Below are positions 9,294 through 17,210 of a stretch of DNA of 64,000 bases, one piece after another. The DNA is from Rhizobium sp. Root482. Its GTDB lineage: Bacteria; Pseudomonadota; Alphaproteobacteria; Rhizobiales; Rhizobiaceae. Location: assembly GCF_001426565.1 (NCBI RefSeq), contig NZ_LMFA01000022.1:231254-295253 (forward strand), in the 5' to 3' direction. Both the position numbers and the translations under genes were made by a program. The first letter of the stretch is position 1; each line of letters starts with the position of its first letter. Under the pieces are notes generated by a model. The model searched no databases and had not been told where the DNA came from. It was given only the letters and a program-made list of their open reading frames with translations.

Positions 9294-9659
9294 TCAGCTC
9301 CCGCGATAGGTCGAATAGCTGTAGGGCGAAAGCAGCAGCGGCACGTGATAATGCGCCGTCTCCTCGGCAATGCCGAAGCGGATCGGGATCACGTCGAGAA
9401 AGGCGATATCGCCGGATTTGCGGCCGAGATAATCGCCGGCATGGAAACGAAGTTCATAGATGCCGGCTTTCATCGCCGGCCCGCTCATCAGCGGCGCGTC
9501 GCAGCGGCCGTCCCCGTTGGTCCGGAACACGCCGATCTCCACGGCGCTGTCGCCCTCGAGCCGGAAAAGCTCGATGCGCAGGTTTTCCGCCGGCTTGCCC
9601 TGCGCCGTATCGAGCACATGAGTGGTCAGCCGACCGCCGCTTCCGTCTTGAGACTGCAT
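9294..9659 (-). CDS. uraH: 5-hydroxyisourate hydrolase
   Basis: Transthyretin-like enzyme converting 5-hydroxyisourate, the PuuD product, to OHCU. The 121-residue protein has the N-terminal [14 protein letters not shown] signature and the diagnostic YRGS C terminus. I start it at the ATG at 9659 because GGGAGG lies six bases upstream and homologues begin close to the LTTHVLD segment; an upstream in-frame start at 9695 would add a 12-residue non-conserved tail. First gene of the uraH-xdhABC transcript and divergent from puuE-uraD, so the two urate-degrading branches share one intergenic control region. Cytosolic or periplasmic location cannot be told apart; no signal peptide is seen. Confidence 0.93.
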   Translation of the reverse strand: MQSQDGSGGRLTTHVLDTAQGKPAENLRIELFRLEGDSAVEIGVFRTNGDGRCDAPLMSGPAMKAGIYELRFHAGDYLGRKSGDIAFLDVIPIRFGIAEETAHYHVPLLLSPYSYSTYRGS

Positions 9660-9823
9660 GCGTTTACCTCCCGCAGACTGCATCCATCCTTGCACTATCG
9701 CCCAGCCGACTTCCCTTGGATAGAGCGTTGATCATTCGAGACTTTCAAAATTTTCGAGGGGAATGGCGCGCGCGCTTTATGGCTAGAAATCGCCCTATCG
9801 CATATCGAGGGAGGAGCGAGCCG
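9660..9823. promoter_or_regulatory. uraH / puuE-uraD divergent promoter region with shared motif
   Basis: At 9740-9770 the sequence GACTTTCAAAATTTTCG is followed by AGGGGAATGGCGCG. Nearly the same string occurs at 13443-13471, in the leader region of the purine permease gene, in the same orientation relative to the minus-strand gene. The AT core TCAAAATTTTCGA is close to a dyad. This is the best candidate for a common purine-regulator site or conserved promoter element; which of the two divergent genes it serves is unknown. Confidence 0.5.
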
Positions 9824-11242
9824 ATGAGATATCCCCGTGACCTGCACGGCTATGGCGAAAACACGCCCGATGCCGCCTGGCCGGGCGGCGCCCATATCGC
9901 CGTCCAGTTCGTCGTCAATTACGAGGAAGGCGGCGAGAACTGCGTGCTGCATGGCGATGCCGCATCGGAAGCCTTCCTGTCGGAGATCGTCGGCGCCCAG
10001 CCCTGGCAAGGCCAGCGCCACTGGAACATGGAATCGATCTATGATTACGGCGCCCGCGCCGGCTTCTGGCGGCTGCACCGGCTCCTGACCGGGCGGCAGG
10101 TGCCGGTGACGGTCTATGGCGTGGCAACGGCCTTGAAGCGGTCGCCGGCGCAGGTCGCCGCCATGCAGCAAGCCGGCTGGGAAATCGCCTCGCACGGCCT
10201 GAAATGGATCGAGCACAAGGACATGGAGGCGGAGGAGGAGCGCCGGCAGATCGCGGAGGCGATCCGGCTGCACGAAGTGGTCACCGGCGAACGGCCGCGC
10301 GGTTGGTATACCGGCCGTTGCTCGCAGAACACCCTCGACCTCGTCACCGAAGAGGGCGGCTTTGCCTATGTCTCCGACAGCTATGCCGACGACCTGCCCT
10401 ATTGGCACGCGCAGGGCGGCAAGCACCAGCTCGTCATTCCCTATACGCTCGATACCAACGACATGCGCTTTGCCACGCCGCAGGGCTTCAACAGCGGCGA
10501 CCAGTTCTTCAGCTATCTGAAGGATACGTTCGATGTGCTCTATGCCGAGGGGGCCGAGGGCGCGCCGAAGATGATGAATATCGGCCTGCACTGCCGCCTT
10601 GCCGGCCGGCCGGGACGAGCTGCCGCCCTTGCCCGGTTCATCGATTATGTCAAAAGCCATGACAGGGTCTGGCTTGCCCGCCGCATCGATATCGCCGAGC
10701 ATTGGGCAACCACCCATCCTTTCGGGCCGAACGATAATCGCCCATCACATCTCGACGAGGAGACCTTCGTCGCACGCTTTGGCAGCGTGTTCGAACATTC
10801 GGACTGGATTGCGCGCCGCGCCCATGCCGGCGAACTCGGCCCAGCCAACGATAGCGCGAGCGGCCTTCACGCCGCCCTGAGCGCTGTGTTCCGCGAAGCG
10901 AGCGACGCCGAACGCCTTGGCGTCCTCAATGCCCATCCGGATCTTGCCGGCAAGCTTGCGCAGGCGAGACGCCTCACCGAAAGCTCGACCAGCGAACAGG
11001 CCTCCGCCGGCCTCGATGCGCTGACGGACAGCGAGCGCGACCGGTTCAACATTCTCAACGGCCGCTATGTGAAGACTTTTGGCTTTCCCTTCATCATCGC
11101 CGTGCGCGGCCTTGGCAAGGACGACATCCTGGATGCCTTTCAACGCCGCATCGGCAATGACTGGCAATCGGAATTCGAAACGGCCTGCCGCCAGGTCGAG
11201 CGGATTGCCCTGCTTCGGCTCACCGACATGCTGGCCAGCTGA
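9824..11242 (+). CDS. puuE: Fused allantoinase PuuE / OHCU decarboxylase UraD
   Basis: A bifunctional purine enzyme. Residues about 1-300 are a polysaccharide-deacetylase-fold allantoinase of the PuuE type (RYPRDLHGYGENTP, QFVVNYEEGGEN, RCSQNTLDLV, IPYTLDTNDMRF), hydrolysing allantoin to allantoate. Residues about 306-472 are OHCU decarboxylase (LNAHPDLAGKLA with the catalytic histidine, STSEQASAGLD, FPFIIAVRG), which makes allantoin from OHCU. The domains are consecutive steps in reverse order, so fusion may channel allantoin. I start at the ATG at 9824, preceded by GAGGGAGGAGCG; a longer frame begins at 9716 but its first 36 residues are not conserved. allA follows after 9 bp. Confidence 0.93.
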   Translation: MRYPRDLHGYGENTPDAAWPGGAHIAVQFVVNYEEGGENCVLHGDAASEAFLSEIVGAQPWQGQRHWNMESIYDYGARAGFWRLHRLLTGRQVPVTVYGVATALKRSPAQVAAMQQAGWEIASHGLKWIEHKDMEAEEERRQIAEAIRLHEVVTGERPRGWYTGRCSQNTLDLVTEEGGFAYVSDSYADDLPYWHAQGGKHQLVIPYTLDTNDMRFATPQGFNSGDQFFSYLKDTFDVLYAEGAEGAPKMMNIGLHCRLAGRPGRAAALARFIDYVKSHDRVWLARRIDIAEHWATTHPFGPNDNRPSHLDEETFVARFGSVFEHSDWIARRAHAGELGPANDSASGLHAALSAVFREASDAERLGVLNAHPDLAGKLAQARRLTESSTSEQASAGLDALTDSERDRFNILNGRYVKTFGFPFIIAVRGLGKDDILDAFQRRIGNDWQSEFETACRQVERIALLRLTDMLAS

Positions 11243-11251
11243 GGCGACGAG

Positions 11252-11737
11252 ATGAAAAACATCGACATCAGGCCGCTCACTCGCGCAGCCTTTGCGCCTT
11301 TCGGAGAGGTTCTGGAAACCGAGGGCGCGGCAAGCTTTCCGATCAATGCCGGCAAATGCCTGCGCTATCACGATCTCGCCCGGATCGAGACAATGGGCGA
11401 GAAGGCCCGCCCGATGATCAGCCTCTTGCGGGGCGAGCCCTATTCGCTACCGCTCGAACTTGCCATGGTCGAGCGCCACCCGCTCGGCAGCCAGGCCTTC
11501 ATTCCGCTGAGCCAGCATCCGTTTCTGGTGGTCGTGGCCGAAGAGACGCCTGAAGGACCGGGCGAGCCGATCGCCTTCCGGACGGTGCCTGGCCAGGGCG
11601 TCAATATCGCCCGCAATGTCTGGCACGGCATCCTGACGCCGCTCGAAGGCCTTTCCGATTTCGCCGTGATCGACCGCGGCGGCGAGGGCGTCAACCTGGA
11701 AGAGCATTTTTACGAGGAGCCGTTTTTGATCCGGTAA
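11252..11737 (+). CDS. allA: Ureidoglycolate lyase
   Basis: Cleaves ureidoglycolate to glyoxylate and urea, the last step of the pathway. The 161-residue protein has the AllA landmarks RPLTRAAFAPFGEVLE, NAGKCLRYHDLA, VERHPLGSQAFIPL and NVWHGIL. It is preceded by GAGGCGACGAG and lies 9 bp after the PuuE-UraD fusion, so both are in one transcript ended by the hairpin at 11764-11793. Its substrate must come from allantoate through an allantoicase or allantoate amidohydrolase route that is not encoded in this window. Confidence 0.95.
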   Translation: MKNIDIRPLTRAAFAPFGEVLETEGAASFPINAGKCLRYHDLARIETMGEKARPMISLLRGEPYSLPLELAMVERHPLGSQAFIPLSQHPFLVVVAEETPEGPGEPIAFRTVPGQGVNIARNVWHGILTPLEGLSDFAVIDRGGEGVNLEEHFYEEPFLIR

Positions 11738-11763
11738 CCGCACAGTCTTTCCGCGATTTTGAG

Positions 11764-11793
11764 GGCCGGTCCATCGCGACCGGCCTTTTTTTT
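11764..11793 (+). terminator. Rho-independent terminator of puuE-uraD-allA
   Basis: Perfect 8-bp stem GGCCGGTC / GACCGGCC at 11764-11771 and 11778-11785 with a 6-nt loop, directly followed by eight T residues. It lies 27 bp after the allA stop. Confidence 0.92.
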
Positions 11794-11823
11794 GCGTTGA
11801 AAAGACGCCGACCACACGCCATG

Positions 11824-11856
11824 AAAAAGCCGGGCCGCAATAAATGCGGCCCGGCT
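11824..11856 (-). terminator. Rho-independent terminator of the purine permease gene
   Basis: Perfect 11-bp inverted repeat AGCCGGGCCGC (11828-11838) with its complement at 11846-11856 around a 7-nt AT loop. Read on the minus strand it runs into a short T tract (complement of 11824-11828). It lies 53 bp past the permease stop and, with the preceding terminator, insulates two convergent transcripts. Confidence 0.8.
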
Positions 11857-11908
11857 CGCGATCGACATCGTCCATGAAACGAGGCGGCAGATCACCGCCT
11901 CCGTCCCG

Positions 11909-13201
11909 TCACTCCGCGAAAAACGCGAAGCGGATGACGAAGAGGGCGGCGACGATCATGGTGGCCGGGTGAATGGCGCGCCATTTGCCGGTGAACAGCT
12001 TCAGCACGACATAGCTGATGAAGCCGAAGGCGAGGCCGTTGGCGATCGAATAGGTGAAGGGCATGGCAAGCGCCGTCAGCGCGGCAGGTGCCGCTTCCGT
12101 CAGGTCCTCCCAGTCGACTTCCGTCAGTTCGCGCATCATCAGGCCCGCCACGTAGAGCAGGGCCGGTGCCGTCGCATAGGTCGGGACGGAGGCGGCGAGC
12201 GGCGAGATGAACAGTGAGGCAAGGAACAGGATGGCGATGACCAGTGCCGTCAGGCCGGTGCGGCCACCGGCCTGGACGCCGGAAGCGCTTTCGACATAGG
12301 CGGTGGTGCTGCTGGTGCCGATCAGCGAGCCGGCAACGATCGCCGTGCTGTCGGCAAGCAGCGCCCGGCCGAGCCGGCTCTGCTGCCCTTCCCGGATGAG
12401 ATTGGCCCGCTTGGCAACGCCGATCAGCGTTCCCGTAGCGTCGAACACCTCGACCAGGACGAAAACAAGGATGACATGGATCAGGCCGCCATGCAGCGCG
12501 CCCATGATGTCGAGCTGCAGGAAGGTCGGCGCGATGCTCGGCGGCATCGAGACGATGCCGCGAAACTCGCTGACGCCGGTCAGCCAGGCGAGCACCGTCA
12601 CGGCGAGAATGCCGATCAGGATGGCGCCGCGCACTTTCAGCGCATCCAGCACCGCGATGACGAAGAAGCCGAAGATCGCCAGAAGCGGACCGGTGGCCGT
12701 GAGATCGCCGAGCCCGACCAGGGTTGCGGGATTATCGACGACGATACCGGCATTCTTGAGCGCGATGATGCCGAGGAAAAGGCCGATACCGGTGGCAATC
12801 GCGCTGCGCAGCGATTGCGGAATGCCCGCTATCAGCCAACTGCGGATGCCGGTCACCGTCAGGAACACGAAGATCAGGCCGGAAATGAACACGGCGCCGA
12901 GCGCCTGCTGCCAGGTGAAGCCGAGCGCCGCCACCACCGTGAAGGCGAAGAAGGCGTTCAACCCCATGCCCGGCGCCATGCCGATCGGCCAGTTGGCGAC
13001 GAGCGCCATGACCATCGAGCCGAGCGCGGCGGCGATACAGGTGGCCACAAAGACCGCGTCGCGGTCCATGCCCGTCGTCGACAGAATGTCCGGATTGACG
13101 AAGATGATGTAGGACATTGTGAGAAATGTCGTCACGCCCGCGACCAGTTCGGTGCGGACCGTGGTATTGTGCTCACTCAGTTTGAAGAGCCGTTCGAACA
13201 T
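11909..13201 (-). CDS. AzgA-type NCS2 guanine/hypoxanthine permease
   Basis: Inner-membrane proton symporter for purine bases. The 430-residue protein has about 12-14 hydrophobic segments and the AzgA subgroup signatures TVRTELVAGVTTFLTMSYII and GMAPGMGLNAFFAF near the N terminus and SSTTAYVESASGVQAGGRTGL in the second half. This subgroup transports adenine, guanine and hypoxanthine rather than xanthine or uracil, which fits the guanine deaminase nearby. The ATG is preceded by GGAGGAAAC. A long leader with strong secondary structure separates it from the Lrp gene, so it probably has its own promoter. Confidence 0.92.
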   Translation of the reverse strand: MFERLFKLSEHNTTVRTELVAGVTTFLTMSYIIFVNPDILSTTGMDRDAVFVATCIAAALGSMVMALVANWPIGMAPGMGLNAFFAFTVVAALGFTWQQALGAVFISGLIFVFLTVTGIRSWLIAGIPQSLRSAIATGIGLFLGIIALKNAGIVVDNPATLVGLGDLTATGPLLAIFGFFVIAVLDALKVRGAILIGILAVTVLAWLTGVSEFRGIVSMPPSIAPTFLQLDIMGALHGGLIHVILVFVLVEVFDATGTLIGVAKRANLIREGQQSRLGRALLADSTAIVAGSLIGTSSTTAYVESASGVQAGGRTGLTALVIAILFLASLFISPLAASVPTYATAPALLYVAGLMMRELTEVDWEDLTEAAPAALTALAMPFTYSIANGLAFGFISYVVLKLFTGKWRAIHPATMIVAALFVIRFAFFAE

Positions 13202-13523
13202 GTTTCCTCCCTTGGCCGGGATCGCCTGATCCCGGCAAATGCAATGGGCCGAACCGCTTACTCCTCAAGCAGCGCGCCCTCGATCCCCAGCCGATGTCCA
13301 AGCCGTCGCGGCTTGTCAGGCCCCCTGCTCGGTCGATGCCCGCTCCCTGAACGGGATGACGGGATGTCTCATTGACGGTTTCCTGATTGTGCGTTGTCAT
13401 CGGCTCGTCCGCCAGCCGTCCATTTCGACCGGTCAAGCGAAAGTCTTTCAAATTTTTCGGGGAACGGCGCGAGAAGAGATGCCTATCATCCGATGGCGAT
13501 CGCAACACGACAAGCGGCGCGCC
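13202..13523 (-). promoter_or_regulatory. Long structured leader / promoter region of the purine permease
   Basis: No gene is evident in these 322 bases. Immediately before the ribosome-binding site is a perfect 9-bp hairpin, GCCGGGATC with its complement (13215-13236, 4-nt loop). Farther upstream in the transcript sense is a 7-bp hairpin CAAGCCG/CGGCTTG with a 3-nt loop (13301-13317). The motif shared with the uraH-puuE promoter lies at 13443-13471, about 240-270 nt before the start codon. The length, structure and position would fit a cis-regulatory RNA or a repressor-controlled promoter; I could not match it to a riboswitch class I can recall with certainty. Confidence 0.4.
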
Positions 13524-13958
13524 TCAACTGCGTTCCACGTCGCGCCGAAGGACGATGGCCGTGGTGAGATCATCGACATTGTCCAGCGTCGCCACCTCGT
13601 TCCGCAATTCGTTGAGCGCGTTGATCGAGCCGACCTCGACCTCGACGACGAGATCGAGCTGGCCGCTGACCGAGGAGACCTTGCGCACCGAGGAAAACCC
13701 CGCCAGCCGGTCGAGAACGCCGATCGAGGGCGTGCGCTTCAGTGTCAAAAGCAGGAAGGCGTGGATCCTGTCGTCCTCCAGGAGCCCGATATCGGCGCGG
13801 TAGCCACGAATGATGCCGGCCTTTTCCAGCCGGTTGACCCGCTCGGTCGCGGCACTCCTAGAAAGCCCGATCCGCCCGGCCAGCGCCTTCATCGGGATGC
13901 GCGCCTCCCTCGAGAGGATGCTGAGGATCGCCCGGTCGATTGCGTCCGTGTCCTGCAT
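13524..13958 (-). CDS. Lrp/AsnC-family transcriptional regulator
   Basis: The 144-residue protein has the N-terminal AsnC helix-turn-helix (IDRAILSILSREARIPMKALAGRIGLS..TERVNRLEKAGII, residues 7-49) and a C-terminal RAM/ligand domain (about 65-140). Lrp/AsnC proteins sense amino acids and often control the divergent gene, here the kinase/aminotransferase fusion starting at 14088. A 15-bp dyad GCCGGT-GCA-ACCGGC lies between them at 14011-14025. The downstream permease on the same strand begins 322 bp after its stop and is probably separately transcribed. Confidence 0.9.
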   Translation of the reverse strand: MQDTDAIDRAILSILSREARIPMKALAGRIGLSRSAATERVNRLEKAGIIRGYRADIGLLEDDRIHAFLLLTLKRTPSIGVLDRLAGFSSVRKVSSVSGQLDLVVEVEVGSINALNELRNEVATLDNVDDLTTAIVLRRDVERS

Positions 13959-14010
13959 CTTTTTCCACTTCCGAGAGAGCCGACAAGATGACGGTTATTC
14001 CATACAGACT

Positions 14011-14025
14011 GCCGGTGCAACCGGC
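14011..14025. promoter_or_regulatory. Dyad in the lrp / kinase-aminotransferase intergenic region
   Basis: GCCGGT and ACCGGC are perfect inverted arms around a 3-nt centre. The dyad sits 53 bp from the Lrp start and 62 bp before the fusion-enzyme start, a plausible operator for the divergent Lrp/AsnC regulator. Position and symmetry only; no other copy was found to confirm it. Confidence 0.35.
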
Positions 14026-14087
14026 GAAATGCCGGGTGCAGCTTTTCGCCTCTCATGCAAATCTGGCGGCGCCATGAGGAACCGCCA

Positions 14088-17000
14088 ATGAACGACATGA
14101 TGAAGACCATTCCGGATTTTTCCGTCGACGACGCGACACGGCTTCTGGCCGAGCATTACGGCCTCGCCGGCTCGCTATCGCCGCTCGAAAGCGAGCGCGA
14201 CCAGAACTTCAAGGTCACGGCCGACGAGGGCGTCTATATCCTCAAGATCGTCAATGCCAGCGAGCCACGCGCGGAGAGTGATTTCCAGACCGCCCTGCTC
14301 GACCATGTCGCGACACATGCGCCGGCACTTCCGGTGCCGCATTTGCGGCCGACGCTGGAAGGCGGGAGCCTCGCCGAGATTACCAGCCCGCACGGCGCCC
14401 GCCACCTGCTGCGCCTCGTCGGCTGGGTGGAGGGCGTTCCGCTGGCGCGCTCGACCCGCAGCGATACGGCACTCGAAGCGCTCGGCCGCCTGCTTGGCCG
14501 TTTCGATGCGTCCCTCAAGGGTTTCATGCATCCGGGTGCCCTGCGTGACGATCTCGACTGGAACATCCGCAATGCCGGACGATCCGCTGACAGGCTGCAT
14601 CATATCGCCGGAGAAGACGACCGCGCCCTGCTTGGCCGCTTCCTCGCCCGCTTCGAGACAAGTGTCGCGCCGAAACTGCCCAGGCTGCGCTCGGCGGTCA
14701 TCCACAATGATGCCAATGACTGGAACGTGCTGGTCGCCGAGGGGGATCACGACCGCATTGCGGGGCTGATCGATTTCGGCGATGCGCTTTATGCGCCGGT
14801 GATCGCCGAAGTCGCGATCGCCGCCGCCTATGCCGGGCTCGACCATGCCGATCCGATCGGCGCCACGGCCAGTATCTTGCGCGGTTTCCATGCCGAATAT
14901 CCGTTGCTCGAAGAGGAGGTCGATCTTCTGTTCGACCTGATCGCCCTGCGGCTCGTCACCTCCGTCACCATTTCCGCGTCGCGCCATGCCCATACGGGGG
15001 CAAATCCCTATCTTGCCATCAGCGAGAAGCCGGCCTGGACGCTGCTGCGCAAGCTCGACGCGATGAATCCGAAATTCGCCACCGCCATCCTGCGCCATGC
15101 CTGCGGTTTCGAGGCGGTTCCCGGTGCGCGGGCCGTCACCCACTGGATCGCGGCCAATCGCGCCTCACTCCATCCGCTGCTTGAAAAGCCGGCGGCGACC
15201 TATCCGGCCGACCTCGTGCCCTATGGCGACCCGGCCCATCCGATGACCGTGACCTCCGCAGGCGAGCAGCCGGATGAGGCGCAGGCGATCTGGGAGGCTC
15301 ATTGCCGCGAGCACGGCGTCGCGCTCGGCATCGGTCCCTGGGGCGAGGCGCGCACCGTCTATTCCGGCGAGATGTTCGTCTCCAGGCTGATCGAAAAGAC
15401 CCGCCGCACCCGCCATCTCGGGCTCGACCTGTTCATGGCGGCGGGCACCAGACTCTATACACCGATCGCGGCAACGGTCGCCAGCGTCGAGATCGAAAAG
15501 GACCCGCTCGGCTATGGCTGTCTGGTAGCACTTCGCCATGAGCCGGAGGGCTGCCCGCCCTTTACCACGCTCTGGGGCCATCTTGCCCATGAGGCGCTCG
15601 ACCGCATCAAGGCCGGCGACCGGCTGGAAGCCGGAGCATTGGTCGGCGAGATGGGGGCACCGAGCGAAAACGGCGGCTGGGCGCCGCATCTGCACCTGCA
15701 GATTTCTACCGATACCAGCCTTTCGGCGGCGGCCATTCTGGGCGTCGGCGAAGAACGCTATCTCGATGTCTGGGCGGAACTGTTTCCCGATGCCAACGCC
15801 TTTGCCGGCATCGCGCCGGAATTCTACAAGCGTAGCGGCCGCTCGCATGAGGAGATCGTCAAGCGGCGCAAGGAACTGCTTTTGCCGAACCTGTCGATCT
15901 CCTATGACCGGCCGATCAAATTCGTGCGCGGCGACGGCGTCTGGCTGATCGACGATCGCGGCCGCGCCTATCTCGATTGCTTCAACAATGTCTGCCATAT
16001 CGGCCATGCTCATCCGGCCGTGGTCGAGGCGATGGCGCGGCAGGCGGCGGTGCTCAACACCAATACCCGCTACCTGCACGACAATATCGTCGCCTATGCC
16101 GAGCGGTTGACCGCGACCCTGCCCAAGGAATTGACGGTTGCCGGCTTCGTCAACAGTGGCTCAGAAGCCAACAGTCTGGCGCTGCGGATGATGCGCGCCC
16201 ATACGGGGCGCGAGAATGCCATCGTGCTCGACTGGGCCTATCACGGCACGACCCAGGAACTGATCGACATCAGCCCCTACAAGTTCCGGCGCAAGGGAGG
16301 CCAGCCGAAGAAACCGCATGTCCATGTGGCACGGGTTCCCGACAGCTACCGCGCCCCGGCGGACTGGCCGGTCGAGGAACATGGCAGGCGCTATGCCGAA
16401 AGCGTGGCGGAGTTGATCGCCACAATGCAGGCCAAGGGCGAAGACCCCGGCTTCTTCATGGCCGAATCCATCCCGAGCGTCGCCGGCCAGGTGTTTTTGC
16501 CGGATGGCTATCTGAACGAAGTCTACCGCATGGTGCGCGAGGCCGGCGGCATCTGCATCGCCGACGAGGTACAGGTCGGCTTCGGCCGGGTCGGCAGCCA
16601 TTGGTGGGCTTTCGAAAGCCAGGGCGTGGTGCCCGACATCGTCACCATGGGCAAGCCGATCGGCGACGGCCATCCGATAGCGGCCGTCGTCACGACGCGG
16701 GAAATCGCCGATTCCTTCAATAACGGCATGGAATATTTCAACACGTTCGGCGGCAACCCGGTCTCCACGGCCGTCGGGCTTGCGGTACTCGATGTGATCG
16801 AAGGGCAGGACCTGCGGCGCAACGCGCAGGGGATCGGCGATTATCTGATGGCCGGCTTCCGGGCGATGCAGGACCGCCACGAGGTGATCGGCGACGTGCG
16901 CGGCATGGGGCTGTTCCTCGGCATCGAACTGGTCACCTACCGCCGGACCAAGACGCCGGCCACGGACTTTGCCCGCGCGGTCTCGAACGGCGCGCGCCAG

Positions 17001-17138
17001 CGCGGCGTGCTGATAGGCACCGAGGGGCCGCATGACAATGTGCTGAAGATGCGTCCGCCGATGATTTTTTCCAGGCGGGACGCGGATCATCTGCTGGCGG
17101 TGCTGGAAGAGACCTTCCATGCGGTTGCGGCCAGCTGA
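14088..17138 (+). CDS. Tripartite APH kinase / M23-like / class III aminotransferase-family enzyme
   Basis: A 1016-residue three-domain protein. Residues about 12-310 are an APH/choline-kinase fold with H206-N-D208, N213 and the metal-binding D229 of IDFGD. Residues about 400-545 are a LytM/M23-type domain that keeps H443 and D447 (HLGLD) and H534/H536 (HLHLQ), the complete metal and catalytic set. Residues about 590-1015 are a PLP-dependent class III aminotransferase fold with the Schiff-base lysine K856 ([11 protein letters not shown]). Related animal enzymes phosphorylate hydroxylysine, and fold-related phospho-lyases act on phosphoethanolamine or phosphohydroxylysine, so a coupled kinase plus ammoniophospholyase is likely. 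The substrate is unknown. Start is the ATG with GAGGA seven bases upstream; an upstream ATG at 14055 lacks such a site. A paralogue lies at 35481-38420. Confidence 0.85.
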   Translation: MNDMMKTIPDFSVDDATRLLAEHYGLAGSLSPLESERDQNFKVTADEGVYILKIVNASEPRAESDFQTALLDHVATHAPALPVPHLRPTLEGGSLAEITSPHGARHLLRLVGWVEGVPLARSTRSDTALEALGRLLGRFDASLKGFMHPGALRDDLDWNIRNAGRSADRLHHIAGEDDRALLGRFLARFETSVAPKLPRLRSAVIHNDANDWNVLVAEGDHDRIAGLIDFGDALYAPVIAEVAIAAAYAGLDHADPIGATASILRGFHAEYPLLEEEVDLLFDLIALRLVTSVTISASRHAHTGANPYLAISEKPAWTLLRKLDAMNPKFATAILRHACGFEAVPGARAVTHWIAANRASLHPLLEKPAATYPADLVPYGDPAHPMTVTSAGEQPDEAQAIWEAHCREHGVALGIGPWGEARTVYSGEMFVSRLIEKTRRTRHLGLDLFMAAGTRLYTPIAATVASVEIEKDPLGYGCLVALRHEPEGCPPFTTLWGHLAHEALDRIKAGDRLEAGALVGEMGAPSENGGWAPHLHLQISTDTSLSAAAILGVGEERYLDVWAELFPDANAFAGIAPEFYKRSGRSHEEIVKRRKELLLPNLSISYDRPIKFVRGDGVWLIDDRGRAYLDCFNNVCHIGHAHPAVVEAMARQAAVLNTNTRYLHDNIVAYAERLTATLPKELTVAGFVNSGSEANSLALRMMRAHTGRENAIVLDWAYHGTTQELIDISPYKFRRKGGQPKKPHVHVARVPDSYRAPADWPVEEHGRRYAESVAELIATMQAKGEDPGFFMAESIPSVAGQVFLPDGYLNEVYRMVREAGGICIADEVQVGFGRVGSHWWAFESQGVVPDIVTMGKPIGDGHPIAAVVTTREIADSFNNGMEYFNTFGGNPVSTAVGLAVLDVIEGQDLRRNAQGIGDYLMAGFRAMQDRHEVIGDVRGMGLFLGIELVTYRRTKTPATDFARAVSNGARQRGVLIGTEGPHDNVLKMRPPMIFSRRDADHLLAVLEETFHAVAAS

Positions 17139-17160
17139 GAGCCGACATGCTGCGATGAGA

Positions 17161-17190
17161 AAAGCCGCCGCGAAACGTCGCGGCGGCTTT
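17161..17190. terminator. Bidirectional terminator hairpin
   Basis: A perfect 13-bp palindromic stem AAAGCCGCCGCGA / TCGCGGCGGCTTT (17161-17173 and 17178-17190) with an AACG loop lies between the convergent kinase/aminotransferase and RND pump genes. T-runs are short (three or four) on either strand, but the symmetry and location between two stop codons fit a shared terminator. Confidence 0.8.
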
Positions 17191-17210
17191 GAAATGATCA
17201 ACTTCCGGGC

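Noticed and set aside
5076-9731. A 1551-codon plus-strand frame opposite xdhC-xdhB-xdhA-uraH
   Set aside because: High GC keeps antisense frames open. The minus strand carries four complete, motif-rich purine genes; the plus frame has no domain and no start signal.
13239-13991. Plus-strand frame opposite the Lrp/AsnC gene
   Set aside because: No ribosome site and no conserved domain; the minus strand encodes a clear Lrp/AsnC protein.
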